From contig CAYLUQ010000005.1 in the NCBI GenBank assembly GCA_964386915.1, positions 58,202 to 122,201 on the forward strand: a stretch of 64,000 nucleotides of DNA, written 5' to 3'. Made by a program: the position numbers and the translations under genes. The notes beneath the pieces are model-generated. The model saw only the letters and a program-made list of their open reading frames with translations, was not told the origin of the DNA and did no database searches. Positions within the stretch are counted from its first letter, which is position 1. Every line of letters begins with the position of its first letter. Below are positions 1 through 8,229 of the stretch, in pieces. Origin of the DNA: JADHMP01 sp964386915 (GTDB lineage Bacteria > Bacteroidota > Bacteroidia > Flavobacteriales > Flavobacteriaceae).

Positions 1-100
1 TTTGTATTCCAAAGCTCCTGTACCACCAGACAGCAAGGCCTTACGCCCCTATTATGAAGATCTAGTGGCTAAATTTTTACCCGAAACCCTTCGCTTTTAA
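1..100 (+). CDS. C-terminal end of an unidentified protein (partial)
   Basis: An open frame (codons starting at base 2) runs from the window edge to a TAA at 98-100 and gives about 32 residues ending in FLPETLRF. It has the composition of a normal protein and lies 14 bp upstream of the ThuA-like gene on the same strand, so it is probably cotranscribed with it. Too little is left to name a family. An exported hydrolase or sugar enzyme would suit the context, but that is a guess. Confidence 0.55.
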   Translation, partial: LYSKAPVPPDSKALRPYYEDLVAKFLPETLRF

Positions 101-114
101 ACTTTTATAGAATT

Positions 115-873
115 ATGCAAACCCTTAAAAGAATTGCCCTCCTTGGAATTTTTCTTTGCAGCAGCCTGTTGCTTGGTCAAGAAGGAGAAAAAAAATTATT
201 GATTTACACCAAAAACGGTAAAGGCTATGTCCACAAAAATATTGCTGCTAGTGTGGCCACCCTTCAAAAAATTTGTACCGATTTGGGTGTTGCTGCAACA
301 GTGTCTGAAGATCCGGCTATTTTCACCTCATCCGAATTAGCTTCCTTTGACGCCATATTTTTTTCGAACACCAACAATGAGGCTTTTGATACCCAAGCTC
401 AAAAGGACGCTTTTCAAACTTTTTGCCGAAATGGGAAAGGGTTTGGTGGTTTTCACTCGGCCAGTGGCTCAGAAAGACAATGGCCATGGTATTGGAACTT
501 ATTGGGCGGTAAATTTATTCGCCATGCTCCCTTTCAAGAGTTTACGGTTAAGGTGATTGATGCTAACCACCCTTCCACCAAGAATTTGCCCACAGAATTT
601 ACCGTTCGTGATGAATGCTATTATAGCATTGAAATGAATCCCGACATTCATGTGCTGTTGGCTGCTGATATGACTACCGTTGAAGACCCTAAAAAAGGAG
701 AATATCCTGGAAACATTTTCAACGATAGTTTTCCTCTTGCGTGGTGCCACGAATTTGACGGAGGAAAACAATGGTATTCCTCTCTTGGCCATTCTATAGA
801 GGCTTATGCATTGCCTTTATATCAAGAACACCTAAAAGGTGGGCTGCAATACATTCTCTCTATAGCAGAATAA
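115..873 (+). CDS. ThuA-like domain protein, exported
   Basis: 252 residues. The first 21 or so form a signal peptide (basic start, hydrophobic core ending LLLG). The rest resembles the ThuA-like family (PF06283, glutamine-amidotransferase fold): a Rossmann-like start (KLLIYTKNGKGYVH), a central GGFHSASGS segment around residue 105-113 and the WYWNLLGGKF stretch that follows it in this family. ThuA works with ThuB, a Gfo/Idh/MocA oxidoreductase, in rhizobial 3-keto-disaccharide metabolism (family knowledge). That fits the many Gfo/Idh and DUF1080 genes here. The exact reaction is unknown and the export suggests a periplasmic substrate. It ends 1 bp from the convergent NIPSNAP gene. Confidence 0.85.
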   Translation: MQTLKRIALLGIFLCSSLLLGQEGEKKLLIYTKNGKGYVHKNIAASVATLQKICTDLGVAATVSEDPAIFTSSELASFDAIFFSNTNNEAFDTQAQKDAFQTFCRNGKGFGGFHSASGSERQWPWYWNLLGGKFIRHAPFQEFTVKVIDANHPSTKNLPTEFTVRDECYYSIEMNPDIHVLLAADMTTVEDPKKGEYPGNIFNDSFPLAWCHEFDGGKQWYSSLGHSIEAYALPLYQEHLKGGLQYILSIAE

Positions 874-874
874 A

Positions 875-1615
875 TTATAACTGCGAGTAGGGCAAGCGCT
901 TAATAAATTCCAATTGTATATTGGAAACGGAATTGTCAAATTCTTCTAATTGAGAAACGCGTTTCCACTCTGGATGCACTCTAAAAGCGTCCCATGCTTT
1001 ATTTCTAGCTTCCATAGACGCATGAGAAGTAATATAAGTTAAAGCCGGCATGTTTGGTCCTGCCACTTGCTCTCCAAAGAAGACGGAATGCAAGCCTGCA
1101 TCATCAAAAATGTCAAACTCATATTGGTTAAACATTTTGCGCTTTCTGTCGGCTGCATTTTCACTGTAGCTTTCATAGGTGCGCAATTCAAAAAGTTCAT
1201 CGCCTTCTTTGGGCGCCACCAAGTTAGGAAAGCTATCAAAGCCAAAATAAAACGAGGTTGTTATTCTCTTATAAGGAGATTCATTTGGACCTATAGCATC
1301 ATAGGCTTGTTTGGCTGCTCTATATTGTTCGTCACTTTTTAATGCTTCGTGTACCGCTGCAAAATGAACCACATCTTGATATGTAATTAGGAGGTATATT
1401 TTTTTGGGAAGTTGCTCCGCTATCGGTTCAAAAGCACCAACATGGGCAACACCATTTTTGTTTAAGGCAGGAATCAAAACAGTTGACAAATAATCATGCA
1501 AGGGTTGGGCGTTATGGCCCCACTGCAATTCATAACTACGCCATTCAAAATAAGACTTTTGGGCACTTAAGGTTCCTCCAATAAGTAAAATAAAAAGGGT
1601 TAATTTCTTGAACAT
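875..1615 (-). CDS. NIPSNAP family protein, exported
   Basis: 246 residues with a clear signal peptide (MFKKLTLFILLIGGTLSAQ). Two ferredoxin-like NIPSNAP halves are visible: the first begins FEWRSYELQWG (about residue 23) and the second FELRTYESYS (about residue 142), each followed by the long helix and the HxVGAFE / FFGEQVAG strands of the family (PF07978). NIPSNAP proteins are small dimeric alpha/beta-barrel proteins of poorly defined role. In Bacteroidota sugar loci they are often exported and sit next to Gfo/Idh/MocA and DUF1080 genes. It is a monocistronic minus-strand gene between ThuA and the VOC gene. No catalytic residue can be assigned. Confidence 0.85.
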   Translation of the reverse strand: MFKKLTLFILLIGGTLSAQKSYFEWRSYELQWGHNAQPLHDYLSTVLIPALNKNGVAHVGAFEPIAEQLPKKIYLLITYQDVVHFAAVHEALKSDEQYRAAKQAYDAIGPNESPYKRITTSFYFGFDSFPNLVAPKEGDELFELRTYESYSENAADRKRKMFNQYEFDIFDDAGLHSVFFGEQVAGPNMPALTYITSHASMEARNKAWDAFRVHPEWKRVSQLEEFDNSVSNIQLEFIKRLPYSQL

Positions 1616-1674
1616 GTTAAAAGATTAGATTAGTTTGTGAGCAGTAAATATAAACAACCTTATTGAAAACAACC

Positions 1675-2124
1675 ATGAAAAAAATAAACATTATTGCCCT
1701 ACTCCTTTTTACCGGATTCCTAAGTGCGCAAGAAGCACATCCTTTTAGTTTTACCTTTAATCATCAGGCTTTACCCGTTGCCAAGTTACAAGAGACAGGA
1801 GATTTCTATGTTCACATTTTAGGCTTTAAAGAAATTGAAGTCACCGCGAGCCAAACCAACCCAAAGCGATGGGTTCAAAATCATGAGGGCAAACAACTGC
1901 ATTTAATCACCAGTAAAGATGGAGCCCCTAATACCATGATTAATCACATGGCCTTTTCTACTTCAAATTTTGATGCTTTTGTGGCTCATTTAAGAAAAAA
2001 CAACATTACCTTTTGGACGGATGAAGGAAAGAAAAATGAGGTGCGTATAAGAGCAGATGGCGTGCGACAAGTAAAATTTCAAGATCCAGAAGGGCATTGG
2101 ATTGAAATTAACGAAACACATTAA
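1675..2124 (+). CDS. VOC (glyoxalase/dioxygenase fold) protein, exported
   Basis: 149 residues from the ATG at 1675; an in-frame TTG at 1663 is possible but the ATG gives a textbook signal peptide (MKKINIIALLLFTGFLSAQ). The mature part is a single VOC module: an initial beta-alpha-beta (HQALPVAKLQETGDFYVHIL), a repeat (NHMAFSTSNFDAFVAHL) and the closing KFQDPEGHWIEI strand, whose Glu is normally a metal ligand. The His of NHMAF and the terminal Glu are the likely metal ligands. VOC proteins are usually cytoplasmic, so the signal peptide is unusual. Its end overlaps the end of the convergent uxuA by 4 bp. Substrate unknown; an epimerase or isomerase acting on keto-sugars is possible. Confidence 0.85.
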   Translation: MKKINIIALLLFTGFLSAQEAHPFSFTFNHQALPVAKLQETGDFYVHILGFKEIEVTASQTNPKRWVQNHEGKQLHLITSKDGAPNTMINHMAFSTSNFDAFVAHLRKNNITFWTDEGKKNEVRIRADGVRQVKFQDPEGHWIEINETH

Positions 2125-3302
2125 GCAAGTCCACTGCGCAAAATACCAAGAGCTAAGCCTCTGAGCTCGGCTAATCCTCTCAATCGGCCAATAGCGGAAT
2201 AACCCGGATTGGTTTTTTTATGTAAATCGTCTAACATTTGATGACCGTGGTCAGGGCGCATTGGAATTTGGAAATCTTTTCTTCCTACTTCTTTTCTTCT
2301 GCTTTCTTCCGTTAGGGCTAATTTCACTAGAGCATACATATCGACATCTCCCGTGAGATGGTCGGCTTCGTGAAAGTTGCCTTCTGCGTCTCGTTGAGTG
2401 CTTCTAAAATGCAAAAAATGAACGCGTTCAGCATGGGCGGCAAACATTTCCATTAAATCATTATCCGGTCGTACCCCAAATGAACCGGTGCAAAACGTCA
2501 AGCCATTGTGCAGGGATGGCACCGCTTCAAAAAGTAATTTTAAATCGTTAGCTGTACTAACAATACGAGGAATGCCAAACAATGAAAACGGCGGATCATC
2601 AGGATGAATGCACATAAAACTATTTACAGCCTCAGCGGTTGGCATAATGGCTTTTAAAAAAGAAACTAATGCTGCTCGCAAATGAGAAGGTGAAATGTTT
2701 TTATAGCTAGCCACCTGTTTGTTGAATGCTTTGAGATCATAGCCTTCTTCAGCTCCGGGAAGACCGGCAATAATGCTGTTGGTTAAGGTTTGGCGTTCAG
2801 TTTCTTCTAATGCATCAAAATAGCGTTTAGCTTTTTCAATGGCTTGTGGCGAATAGTCTTTTTCAGCTCCTTCTCTTTTGGTTATAAAAAGATCGAAAGC
2901 TCGGAGAGCATCTATTTCTAGGGCCAATGCTTTAGAACCATCTGGCATGGTTTTGTCTAGATGGGTTCTGGTCCAATCGAGCACCGGCATAAAATTGTAA
3001 CAAATAATATGAATGCCGCATTGAGCAAGATTTTCAATGCTTTGTTTATAGTTTTCAATGTAGGTTTCATGTCCTGGCAATTGTTGTTTAATGGCCTCAT
3101 GCACGGGAATTGACTCTACCACAGTCCATTTTAGTCCTGCTGCTTCAATACGGTCTTTGTGCGCTTGAATTTGATCTACAGGCCATACAGTTCCATTGGG
3201 AATGTGGTGTAAGGCCGAGACTATATCGGTAGCACCGGCTTGTTTGATATCGGTTAAACTCACTGGGTCATTAGGCCCATACCATCGAAACGATTCTTTC
3301 AT
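2121..3302 (-). CDS. uxuA: D-mannonate dehydratase
   Basis: 393 residues, the usual UxuA length. UxuA removes water from D-mannonate to give 2-keto-3-deoxy-D-gluconate (KDG) with Mn2+ or Fe2+ in the cytoplasm. The TIM-barrel signatures can be followed: FRWYGPNDPVSL at the start, ALHHIPNGTVWP, the central CIHPDDPPFSLFG with metal-binding His and Cys, NGLTFCTGSFG, HFLHFRSTQ, and the C-terminal RPDHGHQMLDD. It is the first enzyme specific to the glucuronate branch after UxaC and the reductase. It lies 2 bp after the SDR gene (3305-4111), which would make its substrate. The three minus-strand genes 5318-2121 appear to form one operon read from the divergent region that carries the palindromic operator. 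Confidence 0.96.
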   Translation of the reverse strand: MKESFRWYGPNDPVSLTDIKQAGATDIVSALHHIPNGTVWPVDQIQAHKDRIEAAGLKWTVVESIPVHEAIKQQLPGHETYIENYKQSIENLAQCGIHIICYNFMPVLDWTRTHLDKTMPDGSKALALEIDALRAFDLFITKREGAEKDYSPQAIEKAKRYFDALEETERQTLTNSIIAGLPGAEEGYDLKAFNKQVASYKNISPSHLRAALVSFLKAIMPTAEAVNSFMCIHPDDPPFSLFGIPRIVSTANDLKLLFEAVPSLHNGLTFCTGSFGVRPDNDLMEMFAAHAERVHFLHFRSTQRDAEGNFHEADHLTGDVDMYALVKLALTEESRRKEVGRKDFQIPMRPDHGHQMLDDLHKKTNPGYSAIGRLRGLAELRGLALGILRSGLA

Positions 3303-3304
3303 AG

Positions 3305-4111
3305 TTAAACTCCACTAAAAGCGTTAAAACCACCGTCAATGGGCAGAACAGCTCCGGTAATAAAACTAGCGCTTTCACTACACAAAAACTGAATGGCCCC
3401 ATTAAGTTCTTCCGGTTTACCAAACCGACGCATGGGCGTGTTGTTGATTATTTTTTGCCCTCTTTCTGTGAGGCTGCCATCTTCGTTGGTTAACAGTCGT
3501 TGGTTTTGCTTGGCAATAAAAAAACCAGGGGCAATGGCATTAACCCGTAGGCCATCACCAAATTTTAAAGCCATTTCAACGGCCATCCATCGGGTGAAAT
3601 TTTCCATAGCTGCCTTGGCTGCCGAATAGCCCACTACGCGTGTTATGGCCCGATCTACCGCCATAGAAGAATAGTTTACTATGGCTCCTTTGCCGTTTTG
3701 ACTCATCACTTTGCCAAAAACAATTGAAGGTAAAATGGTGCCCTTTAAGTTTAAATTCAATACCGTGTCAAAATCATTTTCTGATAAATCAAAAATAGTT
3801 TTGTCGTCGGGAATTGTTGCTCCTTGAAGGTTTCCACCAACCGCATTAATCAAAGCGTCTATGGTACCAAAGCGAGCCACAATTTTGGAAGCAGTTGCTT
3901 CTAATTCGGCCTTATTTAACACATCAACTTGATAGGCTTCTACCTCAGTATGATATTGCCTTAGGGTATCTACTTGTTCTGAAAGCAAGTTTTGATTTCT
4001 GCCTAACAAGGCTAGTTTTGCCCCTGCTTTTGCTAAACCTTCCGCTTGAACACTTCCTAATGTTCCGGTTACGCCCGTAAAAACAAAGACTTTATTTTTA
4101 ATGTCAATCAA
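3305..4111 (-). CDS. SDR oxidoreductase, probable D-mannonate (fructuronate) reductase
   Basis: 268 residues. A classical short-chain dehydrogenase: cofactor loop TGVTGTLG at 12-19, NAVGG at about 89-93, catalytic Ser about 148-149, Tyr162 and Lys166 (GYSAAKAAM), and the C-terminal SASFITGAVLPIDGGF. The start is a TTG at 4111; an in-frame stop lies a few codons upstream and no ATG fits the fold better. The neighbour downstream is mannonate dehydratase and no long-chain UxuB is present, so this SDR most likely converts fructuronate to mannonate with NAD(P)H. SDR mannonate oxidoreductases of this kind are known beside uxuA in other bacteria. Assignment by context; general sugar-acid reductase is the alternative. 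Confidence 0.85.
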   Translation of the reverse strand: MIDIKNKVFVFTGVTGTLGSVQAEGLAKAGAKLALLGRNQNLLSEQVDTLRQYHTEVEAYQVDVLNKAELEATASKIVARFGTIDALINAVGGNLQGATIPDDKTIFDLSENDFDTVLNLNLKGTILPSIVFGKVMSQNGKGAIVNYSSMAVDRAITRVVGYSAAKAAMENFTRWMAVEMALKFGDGLRVNAIAPGFFIAKQNQRLLTNEDGSLTERGQKIINNTPMRRFGKPEELNGAIQFLCSESASFITGAVLPIDGGFNAFSGV

Positions 4112-4124
4112 AATGTAAAAAAAA

Positions 4125-5318
4125 TTATAGGGTTATATTTTTATCCCAGTAAATGGTTTTGTTCTGATCCATAGCCCGTATGCCCATGTCTATGGCAACT
4201 GCAGTTTTGGCTCCAGTGGTGATATCGGACAGAGGTGGTGTGTTGTTGACAATGGCATCTCGGAAATCTTCCAAGGCTTGTCGAGTAGGATCAAGGTGCG
4301 TATATTGAATGGGAACACCTTTTCCAGGCTCCCAATTGGCAGTAGCACCGGTAACGCCATCCACATCTCCGTATTCTTTTTCATAACTGCCCTCAGGATA
4401 TTCCCACGCTTTGGTGTAGTCTAACACTATGGTACCTTTATCTCCAAATACGCGAATTTTATAATCGTCTTTTGCATTGGCCGTGAGGCAGGTAAAGGTG
4501 GCTTTCAATCCGTTAGGATAGCCATAAATCACATGAATGTTATCATATGTTTCGCGCCCATCTTTCCAGTAGTCAATACCCCCCAAACCGGTAACTTTTT
4601 CGGGATGAAGCTGGGTTATCCAATTGACAAAATCAATTTGATGCGAACTTAATTCGGCTAATAGACCATAAGAAAAAGCTCTATACATACGCCAATTGAC
4701 TTGTCTTTCAAATTTTGGATCGGGTACTGGACGTCTCCAATTGCCATTTCGGTTCCATTGGGCACTCACAGCGGTCACGTTACCAATTTTGCCACCTTGA
4801 ATCATCTCAACAACATGCGAATAAAGTCGAGAACTGTGATATTGATGTCCAGTTTGAAATATTTTGTTGTGGTCTTTAGCAACTTTAGCTACTAGATCCA
4901 ATGTAGCTTGCTGCCCCTTAACCATAGTTTTTTCACAATAAATATGCACATCAGCATCTACTGCAGCAGTGGCAATAGTGGCATGAGTACTTAAAGGACT
5001 GCTTATGATAACACCATCCAAATCTTTGTGCTCTAATAAATCAATAAATGAGGTATAGGCTTTAGCCTTGGGTGCAATTGTTTGAGCCTCCGAAAGCCTA
5101 AAAGGAAGGAGGTCGCAGATGGCCACAATACGCACATTGTCAATTTGGTTTAATATTTTCATTAGCCCCATGCCTCTACTTCCTGTGCCAATCACACCAA
5201 TATGGACTGTTTTGCTTGGCGTACCTGAAAAAATGGAAAAAGGAGAGATGCTTGGAGTCAAAACGCCCACTGATAATGCAGCAGAACTTTTACTTATAAA
5301 TTTTCTTCTGGAATTCAT
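4125..5318 (-). CDS. Gfo/Idh/MocA oxidoreductase with Tat signal (paralog 1)
   Basis: 397 residues. The N-terminus (SRRKFIS followed by a hydrophobic stretch) is a twin-arginine signal, so the folded, cofactor-loaded enzyme is probably exported to the periplasm. The Rossmann fold starts GVIGTGSRGMG (41-51) and continues with ICDLLPFRL and SSPLSTHA. The conserved nucleotide/active-site motif EKP reads EKT at 129-131. The C-terminal alpha/beta domain includes SSHQIDFVNW with the usual substrate His. Family members oxidise or reduce sugar hydroxyls, often at C3. First gene of the minus operon with the SDR and uxuA, 13 bp before the SDR. Substrate not known; a uronate-containing glycoside is inferred. 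Confidence 0.88.
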   Translation of the reverse strand: MNSRRKFISKSSAALSVGVLTPSISPFSIFSGTPSKTVHIGVIGTGSRGMGLMKILNQIDNVRIVAICDLLPFRLSEAQTIAPKAKAYTSFIDLLEHKDLDGVIISSPLSTHATIATAAVDADVHIYCEKTMVKGQQATLDLVAKVAKDHNKIFQTGHQYHSSRLYSHVVEMIQGGKIGNVTAVSAQWNRNGNWRRPVPDPKFERQVNWRMYRAFSYGLLAELSSHQIDFVNWITQLHPEKVTGLGGIDYWKDGRETYDNIHVIYGYPNGLKATFTCLTANAKDDYKIRVFGDKGTIVLDYTKAWEYPEGSYEKEYGDVDGVTGATANWEPGKGVPIQYTHLDPTRQALEDFRDAIVNNTPPLSDITTGAKTAVAIDMGIRAMDQNKTIYWDKNITL

Positions 5319-5402
5319 GAAATTATGTTTGACCTAAAATTAAAAATAAACAGGAAAAGTGTCCTATTGATTTACTGCAATATTAAAAAACTTTTACTTA
5401 TA

Positions 5403-5420
5403 TTCGTTAACGTTAACGAA
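5403..5420. promoter_or_regulatory. Palindromic LacI-type operator, divergent promoter region 1
   Basis: TTCGTTAACGTTAACGAA is a perfect 18-bp palindrome in the 131-bp gap between the divergent genes 4125-5318 and 5450-6844. It is centred on a CG-type axis as LacI-family operators usually are. A near copy lies at 15780-15797 upstream of susC/uxaC, and a LacI-family gene lies between them. It overlaps a weak -7-like element (TATATTCG, 5399-5406) of the rightward promoter, so a bound repressor would block initiation. Confidence 0.75.
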
Positions 5421-5449
5421 AAAATGTATAATCTTAAATTAAAAGCAAA

Positions 5450-6844
5450 TTGAAACCTAATTTTCTAACCAAGCGCAGCACTATGGCTGCTTTTATTTTC
5501 TTACTGCTAAATGTTTTTGCCTATGGGCAGGAGGCACAGTGGGAAACTCTTTTTGACGGATCAAACTTCGATAATTTCAAGCAACTCAATGGAACAGCAG
5601 AATATCGCATTGAAGATGGTGCTATGGTTGGGATTTCTAAATTGAAAACCCCCAATAGCTTTATGGCTACCAAAAAACTGTATACCGATTTTATATTGGA
5701 ATTTGAAGTGAAAGTGGACAATGGACTCAATTCTGGCGTACAATTTAGAAGCAACAGTTTTCCTGAATATAACAATGGAAGAGTGCATGGCTACCAATGT
5801 GAAATTGAAACCAGCCCTAGAAAATGGGCAGGAGGAGTCTATGATGAAGCACGAAACGGTTGGCTCTATCCCCTTACTTTAAATCCAACAGGGCAAAAAG
5901 CCTTTATCACCGGACAGTGGAATCACTATCGTATAGAAGCTATTGGAAACTCCATTAGAACCTATATCAACGGCATTCAATGTGCCAATTTGGTAGATCC
6001 AACAACGGCCAAAGGATTTATTGCCTTCCAAGTACACAGCATTGGTAATGCCGAAGATGAAGGCAAAAAAGTACGTTGGAAAAACATCAAAATTTTAACT
6101 ACTGATCTGGCAGCTCATCGCAATCCTGTTTATGATTATGCACCCGAAGTGAGCAACCTCACCAATATGCTGACCGAAAATGAAATTCGAAAAGGATGGC
6201 GTTTGTTATGGGATGGTCAATCCACTAAGGGGTGGCGTGGTGCCAAGCTAGATGGTTTTCCTCAAAAAGGGTGGAAAATTGAAGAAGGTGTCTTAACGGT
6301 TTTAGCAGCCGACGGTGCTGAATCTGGCAACGGTGGTGATATTGTAACTACAGATGAATTTTCAAATTTTGAATTGAGTGTTGATTTTAAAATGACTGAC
6401 GGAGCCAATTCTGGAATTAAATATTTTGTAGATACTGAATTGAACAAAGGAAACGGTTCTGCTATAGGACTCGAATTTCAAATTTTAGACGACAGAAGAC
6501 ACCCTGATGCCAAGCAAGGAAAAAATGGCAACCGCACAGTGGGATCACTCTATGACCTTATTCGTGCCGAAAACCTAACAACCGGTGCTAGAAGAAAAAA
6601 CTTTAAAGGCACCAACAATTGGAACAATGCGCGCATTGTGGTTAAAGATGGAAAAGTTGAACATTGGTTAAACCATGTAAAAGTGGTCGAATTTGATCGT
6701 TTTAGCCAAACGTTTAAAGCCCTAGTAGAAAAGAGTAAATATGAAAAATGGGAGAACTTTGGCCGTTTGCCGGCTGGATTGATTTTATTGCAAGATCATG
6801 GAAACGAAGTAGCTTTCAAAAACATCAAAATAAGAGAATTTTAA
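5450..6844 (+). CDS. Exported protein with two DUF1080 (3-keto-disaccharide hydrolase-like) domains
   Basis: 464 residues from a TTG at 5450, chosen because it puts basic residues (KPNFLTKR) before the hydrophobic core of a signal peptide ending FAYG; an ATG at 5483 is the alternative. Two concanavalin-like DUF1080 (PF06439) domains follow: about 28-215 (WETLFDGSNFDNF, NSGVQFRSN, GQWNHYRIEA, NIKIL) and about 245-464 (WRLLWDGQSTKGW, NSGIKYFVD, NWNNARIVVKDG, NIKIREF). Most family members have one. Characterised members act on 3-keto-glycosides made by Gfo/Idh/MocA enzymes. First gene of the rightward operon that ends with the LacI regulator; the palindromic operator is 30 bp upstream. Confidence 0.9.
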   Translation: MKPNFLTKRSTMAAFIFLLLNVFAYGQEAQWETLFDGSNFDNFKQLNGTAEYRIEDGAMVGISKLKTPNSFMATKKLYTDFILEFEVKVDNGLNSGVQFRSNSFPEYNNGRVHGYQCEIETSPRKWAGGVYDEARNGWLYPLTLNPTGQKAFITGQWNHYRIEAIGNSIRTYINGIQCANLVDPTTAKGFIAFQVHSIGNAEDEGKKVRWKNIKILTTDLAAHRNPVYDYAPEVSNLTNMLTENEIRKGWRLLWDGQSTKGWRGAKLDGFPQKGWKIEEGVLTVLAADGAESGNGGDIVTTDEFSNFELSVDFKMTDGANSGIKYFVDTELNKGNGSAIGLEFQILDDRRHPDAKQGKNGNRTVGSLYDLIRAENLTTGARRKNFKGTNNWNNARIVVKDGKVEHWLNHVKVVEFDRFSQTFKALVEKSKYEKWENFGRLPAGLILLQDHGNEVAFKNIKIREF

Positions 6845-6857
6845 ATTGAAAACTAAA

Positions 6858-8219
6858 ATGGACAAGACTAGACGAAACTTTATTAAAAAAACATCAATTG
6901 CCACAGGGGGTCTAACCTTCGGTATGGCTAGTGGCCTCAGCGCGAAAAGCTATAGAAAAGTGCTAGGTGCCAACGACCGCGTTCGCGTGGGTATTGTGGG
7001 CTTTTCCAACCGAGCCAAGGGAGCCCTTATACCCGCTTTTGTTGGCAACCAAAAAAATATGAACTTCGAAATTGTGGGGGTTTCAGACATTTGGAACCGC
7101 AGACGTGATGAAGGAGCAGCCTATATTCAAGAAAAAGCAGGCAACAAGGTTACCACCTGGCGCAACAACGAAGAAATGTATGACAAAAACGAAATTGATG
7201 CCGTTATTATTTCAACGGCTGATTTTCAACATGCCTTACACACCGTTCAAGCTGCCAATGCTAAAAAAGATGCTTATGTAGAAAAGCCTTTTGCGGAAAC
7301 GATGGAAGATGCCAGACTGGGTAGAAAAGCCGTTGAGGAATCGGGAATTGTTTTCCAAATTGGATCGCAAAGAAGAAGTGGTGCCAACTACCATGCCGCC
7401 AACAAGTTTATTAAAGACGGAAAATTTGGAGACATTGTGATGGTGGAAATGAGCTGGAACGTGAACCAACCCGGGCGATGGAGATTGCCTCAACTCACCA
7501 AAGAAATTAAAGAGTCTGATACGGATTGGAAACGCTATTTGATGAATCGTCCTTATGAAGCATGGGACCCTAGAAAATATTTAGAATATCGTCTTTTTTG
7601 GCCCTACTCCTCAGGTATTCCAGGACAGTGGATGTCGCACCAAATTGACACGGTGCATTGGTTCTCTGGCCTAGACCACCCAAGAAGTGTAGCCGCTAAC
7701 GGAGGTATTTATTTATGGAAAGACGGACGAAAAAACTTTGACACTATGACCGCCGTTTTTGATTATGGTGAAGCGAATGATCCTGAAAATGGTTTCCAAG
7801 TAGTTTATTCTTCTCGCTTTACGAACTCTGCTGGAGGAACTAAAGAGATTTATTATTCAAATGGTGGAGAGCTTAATTTGCAAAACAATAAAGTCTCCTC
7901 CAATGGAGGGCTCTCAAGAGGTCAAGCACGCCGCATGGGTATGGAATCTAATTTGCTAGAAGACTACAACCTCACGGATGCTGCCGTGAAAGTGGTTACT
8001 TCTGCCAATACAGGTGCCGATAACATGACTTCCATGCACATGCTCAATTGGATGGAATGTGTGCGTAGCAGACAGAAAACCAATGGTCCTATAGAAGCTG
8101 GATACAACCATTCTATTGCCAACATTATGACCACAGCTGCCTTGAGAACAGGACTTAAAGCAACCTTTGACGAAGCGACTCAAGACGTATTGGCGGGTGG
8201 TAAAGTATTTAAATATTAA
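6858..8219 (+). CDS. Gfo/Idh/MocA oxidoreductase with Tat signal (paralog 2)
   Basis: 453 residues from the ATG at 6858 (a TTG 12 bp upstream is possible). The start TRRNFIKK plus a hydrophobic stretch is a twin-arginine signal. The Rossmann domain begins RVGIVGFSNRAKGAL (43-57), with an atypical glycine loop (Ser-Asn-Arg in place of the second glycine region), and has VSDIWNRRRDEG and the EKP motif at 142-144 (AYVEKPFAET). The C-terminal domain has SHQIDTVHWFSG with the probable catalytic His. 13 bp separate it from the tandem DUF1080 gene and 10 bp from the DUF6807 gene, so the three are cotranscribed. Probably a periplasmic oxidase of a sugar hydroxyl with tightly bound NAD(P), which is an inference from the signal. 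Confidence 0.88.
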   Translation: MDKTRRNFIKKTSIATGGLTFGMASGLSAKSYRKVLGANDRVRVGIVGFSNRAKGALIPAFVGNQKNMNFEIVGVSDIWNRRRDEGAAYIQEKAGNKVTTWRNNEEMYDKNEIDAVIISTADFQHALHTVQAANAKKDAYVEKPFAETMEDARLGRKAVEESGIVFQIGSQRRSGANYHAANKFIKDGKFGDIVMVEMSWNVNQPGRWRLPQLTKEIKESDTDWKRYLMNRPYEAWDPRKYLEYRLFWPYSSGIPGQWMSHQIDTVHWFSGLDHPRSVAANGGIYLWKDGRKNFDTMTAVFDYGEANDPENGFQVVYSSRFTNSAGGTKEIYYSNGGELNLQNNKVSSNGGLSRGQARRMGMESNLLEDYNLTDAAVKVVTSANTGADNMTSMHMLNWMECVRSRQKTNGPIEAGYNHSIANIMTTAALRTGLKATFDEATQDVLAGGKVFKY

Positions 8220-8229
8220 TTTATACGCT

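Noticed and set aside
8167..8229. Upstream extension of the first DUF6807 gene into the previous gene
   Set aside because: The extension hides the lipoprotein signal that begins at 8230.
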